Assembly (NCBI GenBank): GCA_049324535.1
Contig: JBMOOG010000028.1
Location: forward strand, 1-64,000
DNA from: JBMOOG01 sp049324535
GTDB taxonomy: Bacteria > Pseudomonadota > Alphaproteobacteria > Rhodobacterales > Rhodobacteraceae
Direction of reading: 5' to 3'
Length of the DNA stretch: 64,000 bases
Under the pieces are notes generated by a model that saw nothing but the letters and a program-made list of their open reading frames with translations, was not told the origin of the DNA and searched no databases. Each line of letters begins with the position of its first letter. Within the stretch, counting starts at the first letter, position 1. A program made the translations under genes and the position numbers. Of this stretch, positions 53,494 to 62,404 are shown piece by piece.

Positions 53494-54170
53494 GGCGATG
53501 GATCTTCGGCAGCGGAAAGGCCCGGAGCAATCTGGAAGAATTCCGCGAAGGAATCAAACCGCAGATCGGGCGCGGCGTCCTCGTCCTCGGCGACGGCGGT
53601 CTGCGCCATGTGGCTGCCGCCGGTGAACTGCCAGACCGCCATGCCGGCCGCGCGCGCCGCCCGCACCCCCATGAGGCTGTCCTCGATCACGAGGCAGCGC
53701 GCCGGATCCGCGCCCATCCGCGCGGCGGCATGCAGGAAGAGATCGGGCGCGGGCTTTCCCCTCGCCACGTCCGAGGCGGTGAAGAGCCGGCCCTCCACCA
53801 GGCGATCCAGCCCGGCAATCTCCAGGGACCGGCGCGCCCGGGCCGGGCTTGACGAGGTGGCGACGCACCACGGAACCCCGAGGCCCCGCAGCACCGGCAC
53901 GACGCCCGGCATGACCCTCAGGTCGGTCTCGAAGGCCGCCAGAAGCCGCGACCGGTACGCCTCCTCGAAGCCCTCCGGCAGGTCGAGCCCGAAATCGGCC
54001 CGGATCACCTTCATCACCGTCGGATAGCTGCGGCCGAGGAAGTGGCGCGCGACATAGGCGAGGTCGATCGTCACGCCCAGCCGCGCCAGCTCCCCCACCA
54101 GCATCCGGGCGCTGATGATCTCGCTGTCGATCAGGACCCCGTCGCAATCGAAGATGACAAGGTCGGTCAT
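53490..54170 (-). CDS. HAD-superfamily phosphatase
   Basis: A 226-residue HAD hydrolase of the beta-phosphoglucomutase/GPH type. Motif I is IFDCDGVLIDSE (nucleophile Asp8, general acid Asp10), motif II is CVATSSSPAR, motif III is GKPAPDLFL and motif IV is CLVIEDSLMGV. It likely removes phosphate from a sugar or polyol phosphate. It starts four bases after the DUF1523 gene and overlaps the SorC-type gene, so it links the unknown operon above with the polyol operon. ATG 54170 gives the usual N-terminus. Confidence 0.9.
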   Translation of the reverse strand: MTDLVIFDCDGVLIDSEIISARMLVGELARLGVTIDLAYVARHFLGRSYPTVMKVIRADFGLDLPEGFEEAYRSRLLAAFETDLRVMPGVVPVLRGLGVPWCVATSSSPARARRSLEIAGLDRLVEGRLFTASDVARGKPAPDLFLHAAARMGADPARCLVIEDSLMGVRAARAAGMAVWQFTGGSHMAQTAVAEDEDAAPDLRFDSFAEFFQIAPGLSAAEDPSP

Positions 54171-54174
54171 GGGT

Positions 54175-54846
54175 TCAACGGCGGGGCGTCCCCGCAAGCC
54201 AGCGCCTGACGCGGGCCCAGGTCCCGCGCGCCTGCGCCGCAGCCGCGTCCGCGCGGTCGTCGAGCCGGTCGAGGGCCTCGCCCACCTCGGCCACCGCCGG
54301 ATCGACGGTGCGTTCGCGGAACTGGAGCCAGATCCGCCGGATCATCCACAGGACCCAGGCCAGGAATGCCAGCACCAGGATCGTCACCCAGGGAATCACG
54401 GTTGCGTCCGGACCGGACACCGGGCGGATCCGCACCGCGTTCGGATAGATCGAGAACAGCGGGATGCGCCAGCCGTAGTAGGTGACCATCACCCATTCCG
54501 GGGCCGCCTTGGTCGAGACGAGGTTGGTCGCCTCGGCCTGAAGGTTGGAGCTGTCGTATTTGAAGTAGGGCGGCCAGATCCAGCCGGTGTCCTCGTTGCG
54601 GAACACCAGCACCTTGCCGTTGGCGCGTACCGTGTCGATGAACCGGATATCGCGCGAGATCGAGGTGTCGGTGGTCGATCCCGCGTCGGGCGAGGCGTAG
54701 AACCAGCGGTTCGCGCCGATCTGCGTCACCTGGTTGAAGGTCCGCGTCACATAGACCACGTCGTGCTTGGGCAGCGTGTAGTGCAGGAAGAGCCCCACGA
54801 TCAGCACCAGAAGCCCGATCGAGACCCACTTGAACCATTTCCACAT
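54175..54846 (-). CDS. DUF1523-family membrane-anchored protein
   Basis: A 223-residue protein with an N-terminal membrane helix (about 7-23), a periplasmic domain (RTFNQVTQIGANRWFYAS..., DIRFIDTVRANGKVLVFRNEDTGW, IWPPYFKYDSSNLQAEATNL), a second helix (about 151-169), and a charged cytoplasmic tail. The FRNEDTGWIWPPYFKFDS-like core is the DUF1523 hallmark, a family found mainly in alphaproteobacteria and some others, with no known function. It is the last gene of the six-gene unknown cluster, 11 bases after the 91-residue gene. Confidence 0.85.
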   Translation of the reverse strand: MWKWFKWVSIGLLVLIVGLFLHYTLPKHDVVYVTRTFNQVTQIGANRWFYASPDAGSTTDTSISRDIRFIDTVRANGKVLVFRNEDTGWIWPPYFKYDSSNLQAEATNLVSTKAAPEWVMVTYYGWRIPLFSIYPNAVRIRPVSGPDATVIPWVTILVLAFLAWVLWMIRRIWLQFRERTVDPAVAEVGEALDRLDDRADAAAAQARGTWARVRRWLAGTPRR

Positions 54847-54857
54847 GACGGCTGCCC

Positions 54858-55133
54858 CTATTGCGAATTGATGTACCAGGCCGTGCCCAGAATCGCGGCC
54901 ATCGGCAGGATATAGACAAGCCAGAGAAGCTTCACCCGCAGGCTCGATCCGTAGGCCGCCATGCCGTCGTCGATGAAGCGGCGCCGCTCGGGATCGTCGC
55001 GCCGGCCCGGGTGGCGGGCGTCCCAGTCCTTCTCCAGTTCCTCGCGCCGCACCGACCGCGAGTAGACCAGAGCGATCACGTAGACGACGCTGAGGATCAG
55101 GAACCCCAGAAGCCCCGCGCGGAACATGCCCAT
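54858..55133 (-). CDS. Small membrane protein of the unknown cluster
   Basis: A 91-residue protein with an N-terminal helix (FRAGLLGFLILSVVYVIALVY), a charged loop (SVRREELEKDWDARHPGRRDDPERRRF), and a second helix (VKLLWLVYILPMAAILGTAW). It begins by overlapping the DUF6638 stop (TGATG) and lies just ahead of DUF1523, so it is probably the membrane partner of one of them. I have no named family for it. Confidence 0.7.
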   Translation of the reverse strand: MGMFRAGLLGFLILSVVYVIALVYSRSVRREELEKDWDARHPGRRDDPERRRFIDDGMAAYGSSLRVKLLWLVYILPMAAILGTAWYINSQ

Positions 55134-56482
55134 CAGCGTCTCCCCCTCAGCACCGCCCCCCAGGGGCCGACCCGATCGACCACATCGCGCGCGGGCGGCG
55201 CGGCGTCGTCCATCGCGGGTTCCGGTCCAAACAGATCGGCGCGCGCACCCGCCTTGTCGATCTGATACTCCCGCGCGAGGAAGTCGGCCACATAGGCCTT
55301 CTTCTCGTCGCTCCAGCCGGCGTAGAGGCGGTAGAAGAGCGGCTTGTGGCAGATGAAGAGCTGGCGCACGTCCAGCGGCGACAGTTCGGCCAGAAGCATG
55401 TTGACCAGATCGCGTTCCGGGCCGGCGGCCGCGCGCAGCGTGTAGAAATAGGCCGGGTGCGTCGAGGCGATGCGCGGCCAGGGCCCGGCGGCCTCGACCC
55501 AGCGCAGAAGCGCCGCGAGGCCGAGGAACTCGTCCGGCAGCCGGTCGCCGAGCTGCGAGGCCACCGCCCGCAATGCGCGCCGCGAGCCGTCCCCGGTCGG
55601 CAGGCCGAGCCGGCCCGCGGCATCGACCAGGATGAAATCCATCTTCTGGCGCAGGATCGCCGCCGCATCGGCGCCGCGCGCCGCCACGATCGGCTCGGCC
55701 AGCCCGTTCAGCTCGAGGAATTTCGCGATCTGGTTGCGGTCGCCGAGGTCGAAGACATAGCGGATCGGCAGCGGGCCCAGCGCCTCCTTGGGCCCCGACG
55801 CGATCGCCGCCGGATGTCCGACGCCGCGGAACACGTAGAGCCCGTCGAAGAGCGCCGTCCAGAAGTTGACCTGCGGGTATTCGGTCTTGCGCAGCGCGAC
55901 GGGGTTGCGCGACACGTCGCCGGTCTTCTTCGCCAGCCCGATGATCTCGGCGATCAGCACATCGTCATACCAGGCCTCGGGCTCGGACCGGAACCGCTCG
56001 ATCAGGCCCGCGAGCCGTTCCGCACCGGCCAGATGCGCCCCGGTGGTGTCGGCGAGGATCCGCGCCGGCCCGATCTCGAAGAGCCGCGCCGGGGCCGAGA
56101 GGTCAAAGACCCCCGCGTCGATCTCGCCCGCGACCGCATCGCGCGCGGTCAGGCTGAAGAGCTGCGCCTCGTTCTCCTCGATGAACTGCCGCAGGATGCC
56201 GCGGGTGGTCGAGAAGGTGGCGTTCAGCAGCGGCGCGGTCTTCTGCTCGGTGGTCAGCAGGATGAACCGCCGGTTCGCGCCGCCCGGCGCGAGATAGTCC
56301 ATCGCGCCCAGCTCGTCGCCCACTTCGGGCGACTGGCCGGCGATGTCGATGTGGAACTCGCCCAGCGCCGTGGTCTTTCCGGTCAGCGCCTTCAGCGCCC
56401 GGTTGTAGCGCTCGACCAGGGCCGGCGTGTCGATGCGGATGAGGTTGCCGAACATCAGGCCGCGTTCGATGAGGCGTTTCAT
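55133..56482 (-). CDS. DUF6638-family protein
   Basis: A 449-residue cytoplasmic protein with no signal or membrane helix. It begins MKRLIERGLMFGNLIRIDTPALVERYNRAL; later landmarks are GEFHIDIAGQSPEVGDELG, YPQVNFWTALFDGLYVFRGVGHPAAIASG, YVFDLGDRNQIAKFLELN and LFICHKPLFYRLYAGWSDEKKAYV. I place it in DUF6638, a family of Rhodobacterales and relatives with no known function. ATG 56482 is the conserved start. It is 58 bases after the AAA+ ATPase gene, so the two are likely cotranscribed. Confidence 0.75.
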   Translation of the reverse strand: MKRLIERGLMFGNLIRIDTPALVERYNRALKALTGKTTALGEFHIDIAGQSPEVGDELGAMDYLAPGGANRRFILLTTEQKTAPLLNATFSTTRGILRQFIEENEAQLFSLTARDAVAGEIDAGVFDLSAPARLFEIGPARILADTTGAHLAGAERLAGLIERFRSEPEAWYDDVLIAEIIGLAKKTGDVSRNPVALRKTEYPQVNFWTALFDGLYVFRGVGHPAAIASGPKEALGPLPIRYVFDLGDRNQIAKFLELNGLAEPIVAARGADAAAILRQKMDFILVDAAGRLGLPTGDGSRRALRAVASQLGDRLPDEFLGLAALLRWVEAAGPWPRIASTHPAYFYTLRAAAGPERDLVNMLLAELSPLDVRQLFICHKPLFYRLYAGWSDEKKAYVADFLAREYQIDKAGARADLFGPEPAMDDAAPPARDVVDRVGPWGAVLRGRR

Positions 56483-56540
56483 GGCCGGTCCCCCAGACCG
56501 GGCCGGGACGCGACCGGTGCCGGCGCAAGGCGTTGCCGCA

Positions 56541-58478
56541 TCACCCCTTCTCCTCCAGATAGCGCCGCCTGGCCTCGTCCATCCGCCGCATGTCGCGCAC
56601 CAGGCCGTCGATGGCGGCCTCGTCCGACTTGTCGGCGTAGCGGAACTCGCTGTCCGCATAGCGGTTGATTTCCTGGATCACCATCTCGGCCGTGACGGGC
56701 TTTCGCAGGTCGGAAATCATCGCGAGCTTGGTGTCGTAGTCCTTGAAGAGAAAGAGCTCCGGCTTCTCCATCCACTCGTCGGGCAGCTCGAAATCCATCG
56801 CCCGCACCTTCACCGCATCGGTGATGTTCTTGACCGCGCGGCCGGTAAAGCGCGGATCCGCCTCCTGGATCGCCTTCAGATAGCTGCCAAGCTTCGCCAG
56901 CGTGTCGAGCTCGCCCGCCTCGGCCCGCACCCGGTCGAAGACGGCCGCCAGCCCCGCCTCCATCGGCCGCGCATGGCGCTCGAAACTCTCGGCCACGGCG
57001 CGCCGGATCTCCTGCGCCCCGTAAAGCCGGTGCTCGCCCAGCGGAATGTCCACGCGCCTGCCCAGTAGCAGCGCCAGGATGTCGATGTAATCCTCGCGCG
57101 TCTGCGGCCCGTCCACCAGGAACCGCGCCCCCGCCCGCTGGCGCAGCGCGTCGTCGACGTTCTCGGGGTAGTTCGAGAACATGCCGAAGGTGCAGTTGCC
57201 GCGCACCACGGTGTTGGCACCGGCGAAGGCCTCCATCAGCACCGCGGTGATCTCCTGCTGGCCGGTCGAGGATTGCCGGTCCCCGCGCCGCCCGGCCACC
57301 TGGTCGATGTCGTCGATGGTGCCGAAGCCGATGACCGCCGGGTCGGTGATCGCGGTGATGAAGGCCCGGGCGTTCTGCCCGGACTTGCCCTGATAGCTGT
57401 CGACATTGTCGATCGACAGGTTCTGGTAGCGGAACGGATAGCCCGCGACCTTGCAGTAGCCGTCGATGAGCCCCGCCATCATCTGGATCAGCGTGGTCTT
57501 GCCGGTCCCGGGCTTGCCGTCGCCCAGGAAGGTGAAGATGAACCCGCCGAGTTCGGCGAAGGGATTCATCCTCCGGTCGAAGTCGTAGGCCATCAGCATC
57601 TTCGCCAGCCGCATCGCCTGGTATTTGGCGATGTGGTTGCCCACCACCTCCTCGGGCTTCTTGAACGCCATGACCAGCGCGGTTCCGCGCGCCTTGCGCG
57701 CCGGCTCGAAGCCCGCGATCGGCAGGTCGTCCGCCGCGACGCGCCAGTTCGCGCCCCGGAACGCCTCGAGCCGCGGCGCCGTCTCGGCCCGCGCGCGGAC
57801 CCGCGCCATGAGCTCCTCGGCAAAGCCCGCGACCACGGCCACCAGATGCGGGTCATCCGTGGCCAGCGCGCCGATGTCCTGATCGAGCTCCCACAGGGCC
57901 CCGTGCAGGGCCAGGATCGCGTTGTCGGTCAGCACTTCCTCGACCGCCCCCACCTCGACCCCGGTCGTCCCCTCGTGCGGCGCCAGAAGAAAGGCGGTGG
58001 CATTGGCAAAGACCCCCAGCACCACCAGCGCCTCGGCCGACAGAAGCTCGGCGAACTCCGCGCCCCGCGCCGCCGGCAGCCGGCCCTCCAGATTGGCCTT
58101 CTTCATCTCGACAAGGCCGGTGCGGGCGGAAAAGGTCTCGCCCGTCGCCAGCGCGATCGCGATCGCCCGCCGCAGGACCTGAAGCACCGTCGCCTCGACG
58201 GCCGAGGGGATCGGGTCCTCGCCGCCGACCGCCTGCACCCGCTCGACCAGCCGCACGGCTCCCGGCCGTGCCGCCGACCGCCCCGACAGCCCCGGCGTCG
58301 TCGGGCGGAACATCGGCCGCGCGCCGGTGCCCGACGACCGCTCGGATCCGGCGACCGGCACCCGCGGCTGCGCGAGGCGCGGCGCGTGATCGAACCCCGA
58401 AAGCATCGCCGCCGCCGCGGGATACTGCGCGCGGATCAGGCCCTCTTCCAGTTCCATCTCGTCGCGCTGGCCACTCAT
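56541..58478 (-). CDS. AAA+ ATPase of the unknown cluster
   Basis: A 645-residue protein. The N-terminal half (about 1-260) is mostly Ala-rich helical sequence of unknown fold. The AAA+ module follows at about 300-480: Walker A FLGDGKPGTGKTTLIQMM near 318-334, Walker B VIGFGTIDDIDQV near 382-394, a sensor-1-type GMFSNYPENVDDALRQRAGARF near 432-453 with the expected arginine finger, and DYIDILALLLGRRV after it. The C-terminal 120 residues are helical. It could be an unfoldase or remodelling motor acting on the coiled-coil or DUF6638 partners. It is not a MoxR type by eye. Confidence 0.82.
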   Translation of the reverse strand: MSGQRDEMELEEGLIRAQYPAAAAMLSGFDHAPRLAQPRVPVAGSERSSGTGARPMFRPTTPGLSGRSAARPGAVRLVERVQAVGGEDPIPSAVEATVLQVLRRAIAIALATGETFSARTGLVEMKKANLEGRLPAARGAEFAELLSAEALVVLGVFANATAFLLAPHEGTTGVEVGAVEEVLTDNAILALHGALWELDQDIGALATDDPHLVAVVAGFAEELMARVRARAETAPRLEAFRGANWRVAADDLPIAGFEPARKARGTALVMAFKKPEEVVGNHIAKYQAMRLAKMLMAYDFDRRMNPFAELGGFIFTFLGDGKPGTGKTTLIQMMAGLIDGYCKVAGYPFRYQNLSIDNVDSYQGKSGQNARAFITAITDPAVIGFGTIDDIDQVAGRRGDRQSSTGQQEITAVLMEAFAGANTVVRGNCTFGMFSNYPENVDDALRQRAGARFLVDGPQTREDYIDILALLLGRRVDIPLGEHRLYGAQEIRRAVAESFERHARPMEAGLAAVFDRVRAEAGELDTLAKLGSYLKAIQEADPRFTGRAVKNITDAVKVRAMDFELPDEWMEKPELFLFKDYDTKLAMISDLRKPVTAEMVIQEINRYADSEFRYADKSDEAAIDGLVRDMRRMDEARRRYLEEKG

Positions 58479-58490
58479 GCCGTCACACCT

Positions 58491-58542
58491 TCTTCTTCGC
58501 GGAAATACCCCCGGGGGGTCCGGGGGCCGGCGGCCCCCGGCC
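58491..58542 (+). repeat. Dispersed GC-rich hairpin element, copy 3
   Basis: TCTTCTTCGCGGAAATACCCCCGGGGGGTCCGGGGGCC, then a CGGCCCCCGG arm forming a long hairpin. It lies between the AAA+ and 373-residue genes and, unlike the other copies, runs opposite to the genes around it. Confidence 0.6.
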
Positions 58543-58544
58543 GC

Positions 58545-59666
58545 CTAGCCATAGGACAGCACCCGACCGGTCCGGCCCACCACGTAGCGGCGCACGTTCC
58601 GGAATCCCGGCGGGTCCTTCTCGGCCAGGACCTGGAACGGCCGCTCCGGCAGGACGATCGCGCGCGTCATGCGCGTGGCACCCCCGTCCGGCGCAAGCGG
58701 GTCCAGCCGGAACACCTCGCGCTCGCTCTGCGCGAACCATCCCTTCTCGATCTCGACCCGCTCGCTGTCCAGATCCTCGAAGGCCCAGGCCAGCGCCCAG
58801 TCATCCTCCGCCTCCGCCTTCGCCTCGTCGAGAACCTCGCGGATCGGACCCGTCTGCAGGGTGAAGGCGGCCGAATGCATCGGGCCGACATGGACCCGGC
58901 GCAGACGCTTCGGGTGCAGATCCTCGAAGTCGCGATCGAACCCGGTCGCGATGGTCAGAAGCTTGAGCGCCCCCACCGATTGCGCCATCAGGTGGGCCTG
59001 CACCGCGGGCCAGCGCCGGTCGTCCTTCGGCAGCGCCCGCCCGCCGGCGTCCTCCACCTCCATCAGATGGATCACCGGCAGGTTGGTCTGGCTGTCATAG
59101 ACCGCCCAGTGGATCAGGAACCGCCGCCGTCCGCCCTCGAGATCGGCCAGCCACCGGGCTTCGGGGGCCATCTGCGGCAGGAACAGGCCGCCGGCGACCA
59201 GGGCCTCGCGGTAGATCCGCTGGCTCATCGCGTATTGCAGGCGGGTCGGGACCACCTGTTCGGCCAGCATCTGCCGGATCATGTCGTCCCGGATCTGCGC
59301 CGCCGGCGGCAGGCCCTCGAGAACCCGCGCCGCCTGCGCGGCGTCGTTGGCCATCTGCACCAGCTCCTGATAGATTGGGAACCCGCTGTCGTGCAGGTCG
59401 ATGGTCAGGTGCCGCGCCGCAACGCCGTCCAGACGGCCCGCGATCAGGTATTTCATCGACAGCGCCCGGAAGGTCGCGGCGATCCGGGTGGCGTAGCGCC
59501 CGAGGATGTCGCTTTCCTGCGCCGTCAGCAGCCCCTGCGCCTGCATTTCCGCGGCGACGCCGGCCATGATCGCGGTGATGCGCGCAAACGTGGCAAAGTA
59601 GCGCCGCGCGGCCAGATCCTCGTCCAGCCGCCTGTGGTCGGTGGTCAGGTCGATGGTGCCGGCCAC
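58545..59666 (-). CDS. Protein of unknown function (373 residues) in the AAA+ cluster
   Basis: A 373-residue soluble protein. The start is a GTG (59664-59666) directly abutting the upstream stop (TGAGTG). The N-terminal half is helical (TFARITAIMAGVAAEMQAQGLL, GRYATRIAATFRALSMKYLIAGRLDG); the second half has strand-rich sequence (IHWAVYDSQTNLPVIHLMEVED, FDRDFEDLHPKRLRRVHVGPMHS, VFRLDPLAPDG) and ends RRYVVGRTGRVLSYG. I recognise no family, and no nucleotide motif. Its place between the coiled-coil protein and the AAA+ ATPase suggests a substrate adaptor. Confidence 0.75.
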   Translation of the reverse strand: MAGTIDLTTDHRRLDEDLAARRYFATFARITAIMAGVAAEMQAQGLLTAQESDILGRYATRIAATFRALSMKYLIAGRLDGVAARHLTIDLHDSGFPIYQELVQMANDAAQAARVLEGLPPAAQIRDDMIRQMLAEQVVPTRLQYAMSQRIYREALVAGGLFLPQMAPEARWLADLEGGRRRFLIHWAVYDSQTNLPVIHLMEVEDAGGRALPKDDRRWPAVQAHLMAQSVGALKLLTIATGFDRDFEDLHPKRLRRVHVGPMHSAAFTLQTGPIREVLDEAKAEAEDDWALAWAFEDLDSERVEIEKGWFAQSEREVFRLDPLAPDGGATRMTRAIVLPERPFQVLAEKDPPGFRNVRRYVVGRTGRVLSYG

Positions 59667-60743
59667 TCAGCCCCCGTAGAGGTTCTTGTCGTGCTTCTCG
59701 ACGATGGCGGCGAAACGGCGGGCAAAGCGCTCGTCGGCCTTGGCCTTCTGCTCGAGGATCTTTCGCGCGAACACCATGTGCTCCTCGTGCTTCTCCAGCA
59801 TGTCGGCCATCTTCTGGTTGGTCGCCGCCCCGATCGCGGCCATGGCCGCCTGCGCCTCCTTGTCGGTCTCGACCCCGATCTCGTTGATCCGGTGCGCGAC
59901 GTCCTGCTGCTGGGCCGTCTTGAGCGACTTCGTCAGCGCATCGTAGAGCACCACCCTCTGGCGGGTGTCGGTCTCGAGCTTGTTGATCAGCACCATCTGC
60001 GTCGCCGCCTGGTTCTGCAGGCTATCGACCCAGGTCTTGCCCTTCTCGATGTAGCGCTCGAGCGTCTGCGATTTCGCAAGCTTCACCTGCTCGTCCTGCA
60101 CCAGCGCATTGTGGCGGGCGTTGAGCGCCGCAAGCTCGGTCTCGAGCCGGGTTCGCGCCGCGGCGTCCTGCTCGACGGCGATCCTGTTCTCGAGCGCGAT
60201 GATGTCGGGATCCATCTTCTGGATCTCGGCCCGGACCGCCTCGAGCGCACCCACCGTGGCCTCGCGATCGGCGAGCGTCTGCGTGAGGTTCGCCTCGACC
60301 CGCGCCTTCTGCTGGTTCAGGAGGTCGAGCTGCCCCTGCAGGAGCTTCACGATCACGTCGGACTTGGCGATCAGGTCCTGCAGCTTGTCGTCGATGGTCG
60401 CGGCCCGAAGCCGCTCGGCGCGCATCGACTCGGACTTCGCTTCGGAAAAGATCCCGACGAAGCTCTCCCAGCCGGTCTTCGAGCGCATCGCGTCGAAATC
60501 GCGCGAGAAGGCCGCCGTCACGTCATCCAGCCCCATGATCAGCTCGGCGATGTTGGCGTTCATCATCTCAGAATGCCGATGCACGTCCTCGAGCGTGGCG
60601 TTCTCGATGTCGACCTCGGTCGCGGCACCGGCGCGGATCTTCGTGCTCGCCTCCTCGATGCGGCTGGTGAGCTCGCTGATCCTCGACTGCGCCGCGGCCA
60701 CCTGCTTCTGGCTCTCGGCGATCTGCGCCTCGAAATCGGCCAT
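59667..60743 (-). CDS. Coiled-coil protein, first gene of the unknown cluster
   Basis: A 358-residue soluble, almost entirely helical protein. Heptad-rich stretches cover about residues 3-38 and 125-265 (FEAQIAESQKQVAAAQSRI; VKLLQGQLDLLNQQKARVEANL; ALENRIAVEQDAAARTRLETEL). The middle contains MRSKTGWESFVGIFSEAKSESM. The layout loosely resembles TelA-type toxic-anion-resistance coiled-coil proteins, but I cannot claim homology. ATG 60743 begins the conserved MADFEAQIAESQ. It opens the operon, divergent from the M20 gene; a promoter must lie in the 161-base gap. Confidence 0.8.
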   Translation of the reverse strand: MADFEAQIAESQKQVAAAQSRISELTSRIEEASTKIRAGAATEVDIENATLEDVHRHSEMMNANIAELIMGLDDVTAAFSRDFDAMRSKTGWESFVGIFSEAKSESMRAERLRAATIDDKLQDLIAKSDVIVKLLQGQLDLLNQQKARVEANLTQTLADREATVGALEAVRAEIQKMDPDIIALENRIAVEQDAAARTRLETELAALNARHNALVQDEQVKLAKSQTLERYIEKGKTWVDSLQNQAATQMVLINKLETDTRQRVVLYDALTKSLKTAQQQDVAHRINEIGVETDKEAQAAMAAIGAATNQKMADMLEKHEEHMVFARKILEQKAKADERFARRFAAIVEKHDKNLYGG

Positions 60744-60904
60744 CCCCGTCCCCCATGTTAATCGTCTGCACATATATCTGGGACGCGCACGCCGCCAATG
60801 CACCCCCGCCGTCGGGAAAATCTATCACAGAAACCCGCAGGCCCGTCATCGGCCAATTCGCGCCCCCGTTGCGGACCGCCGGCGGCCCGTCTAGCCTCCG
60901 ATGC

Positions 60905-62200
60905 ATGACGGCCCCATCCGACCAGCCGATCCTGACCGAGATCGCCCGTCGCCGCGGCGACCTGATCGCGCTGACCCGCGACCTGATCCGCATTCCCACG
61001 CTCAATCCGCCCGGCCGGAACTACCTGGAGATCTGCGAGTACCTCGCCGACCGGCTGGGCCCGCAGGGCTTCACGGTCGAACTCCTGCGCGCCGAAGGCA
61101 GCCCCGGCGACTGCGCCGAATTCCCCCGCTGGAATCTGGTGGCCCGGCGCGACGGCGCGCGTCCCGGCGACTGCGTGCACTTCAACGGCCACCATGACGT
61201 GGTCGAGGTGGGCCATGGCTGGACCCGCGACCCGTTCGCGGCCGAGTTGGACGAGACCCACCCCGGCGGCCGCATCTTCGGGCGCGGCGCCTGCGACATG
61301 AAGGGCGGCCTCGCCGCGGCGGTGATCGCCGCGGAAACCTTCCTGGCGCTTCGCCCGGATTTCGCCGGGGCCATCGAGATCTCGGCCACGGCGGACGAGG
61401 AATCGGGCGGCTATGGCGGCGTGGCCTGGCTGGCCGAACGGGGCTGGTTCGATCCCACCCGGGTCCAGCACGTGCTGATCCCCGAACCCCTGCACAAGGA
61501 CCGCATCTGCCTCGGCCACCGCGGGGTCTGGTGGGCCGAGATCGAGACGAAGGGCCGCATCGCCCACGGCTCGATTCCTTTCCTCGGCGACAGCGCGATC
61601 CGGCACATGGGCGCGGTGCTCGAGGAGATCGAGACCCGGCTCTACCCGCTCCTCGCCACCCGCCTGACCGGAATGCCGGTCATACCCGAAGGCGCGCGCC
61701 GCCCGACGCTCAACATCAACTCGATTCACGGCGGCGAACCCGAGCCCGAGCCGGGTTCGACCGCCCTGCCCGCTCCCTGCGTCGCCGACCGCTGCCGCAT
61801 CGTCATCGACCGCCGGTTCCTGATCGAGGAGGCGCTGCCCGAGGTGAAGGCGGAGATCCGCGCCGTCCTCGACCGCCTGTGCGCGCAGCGGCCCGGCTTC
61901 GCCTACGAGATCCGCGATCTCTTCGAGGTTCACCCGACGATGACCGACCGCGAGGCTCCGGTGGTGCGCTCGACCGCCGCCGCGATCGAGAGGGTGCTCG
62001 GGCGCGTCGCCGATTACGTGGTCTCGCCCGGAACCTACGACCAGAAGCACATCGACCGGATCGGCCGGCTGAAGAACTGCATCGCCTACGGGCCGGGGGT
62101 GCTGGACCTCGCCCACCAGCCCGACGAATGGGTGGGCGTGCAGGACATGCTCGACAGCGCGGGGGTGATGGCGCTGGTGCTCGACGACCTCCTCGGCTGA
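60905..62200 (+). CDS. M20-family metallo-deacylase (ArgE/DapE-like)
   Basis: A 431-residue zinc hydrolase. Metal ligands are in HFNGHHDVVEVG (His), RGACDMKGG (Asp), ADEESGG (catalytic Glu and ligand) and EPLHKDRIC; the dimerisation domain lies in the middle (about 200-320) and the last ligand histidine is near DLAHQPDEWVG. It probably removes an acyl group from an amino acid or succinyl-diaminopimelate-like compound. Its downstream partner is a peptide-type binding protein gene, so scavenging of acylated amino acids or peptides is likely. Start 60905 is the second of two overlapping ATGs; the frame needs it. Confidence 0.9.
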   Translation: MTAPSDQPILTEIARRRGDLIALTRDLIRIPTLNPPGRNYLEICEYLADRLGPQGFTVELLRAEGSPGDCAEFPRWNLVARRDGARPGDCVHFNGHHDVVEVGHGWTRDPFAAELDETHPGGRIFGRGACDMKGGLAAAVIAAETFLALRPDFAGAIEISATADEESGGYGGVAWLAERGWFDPTRVQHVLIPEPLHKDRICLGHRGVWWAEIETKGRIAHGSIPFLGDSAIRHMGAVLEEIETRLYPLLATRLTGMPVIPEGARRPTLNINSIHGGEPEPEPGSTALPAPCVADRCRIVIDRRFLIEEALPEVKAEIRAVLDRLCAQRPGFAYEIRDLFEVHPTMTDREAPVVRSTAAAIERVLGRVADYVVSPGTYDQKHIDRIGRLKNCIAYGPGVLDLAHQPDEWVGVQDMLDSAGVMALVLDDLLG

Positions 62201-62273
62201 ACCGGCCCCTGCCGCCGCGCCTTCCGGACACCGCCGAAAACCGGTCCGCCGGCGCGAGGCCCCGATCGCTTCG

Positions 62274-62320
62274 TCTCACTGACCGAAATATCCCGGGGGC
62301 ACGGGGGCAGAGCCCCCGCC
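62274..62320 (+). repeat. Dispersed GC-rich hairpin element, copy 4
   Basis: TCTCACTGACCGAAATATCCCGG leads into GGGGGCAGAGCCCCC. It closely matches copy 1 in order and spacing. It lies in the 204-base gap between the deacylase and binding-protein genes, where no other gene or site is evident apart from the leader of the latter. Confidence 0.65.
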
Positions 62321-62404
62321 CGGCGCTTGAAGTCACGGGGATTTCCGGCACATGATGCGCGAAACCGGCGTCAGGCCGGGCAGACCGGGGAGGGAGTGGA
62401 TCCC

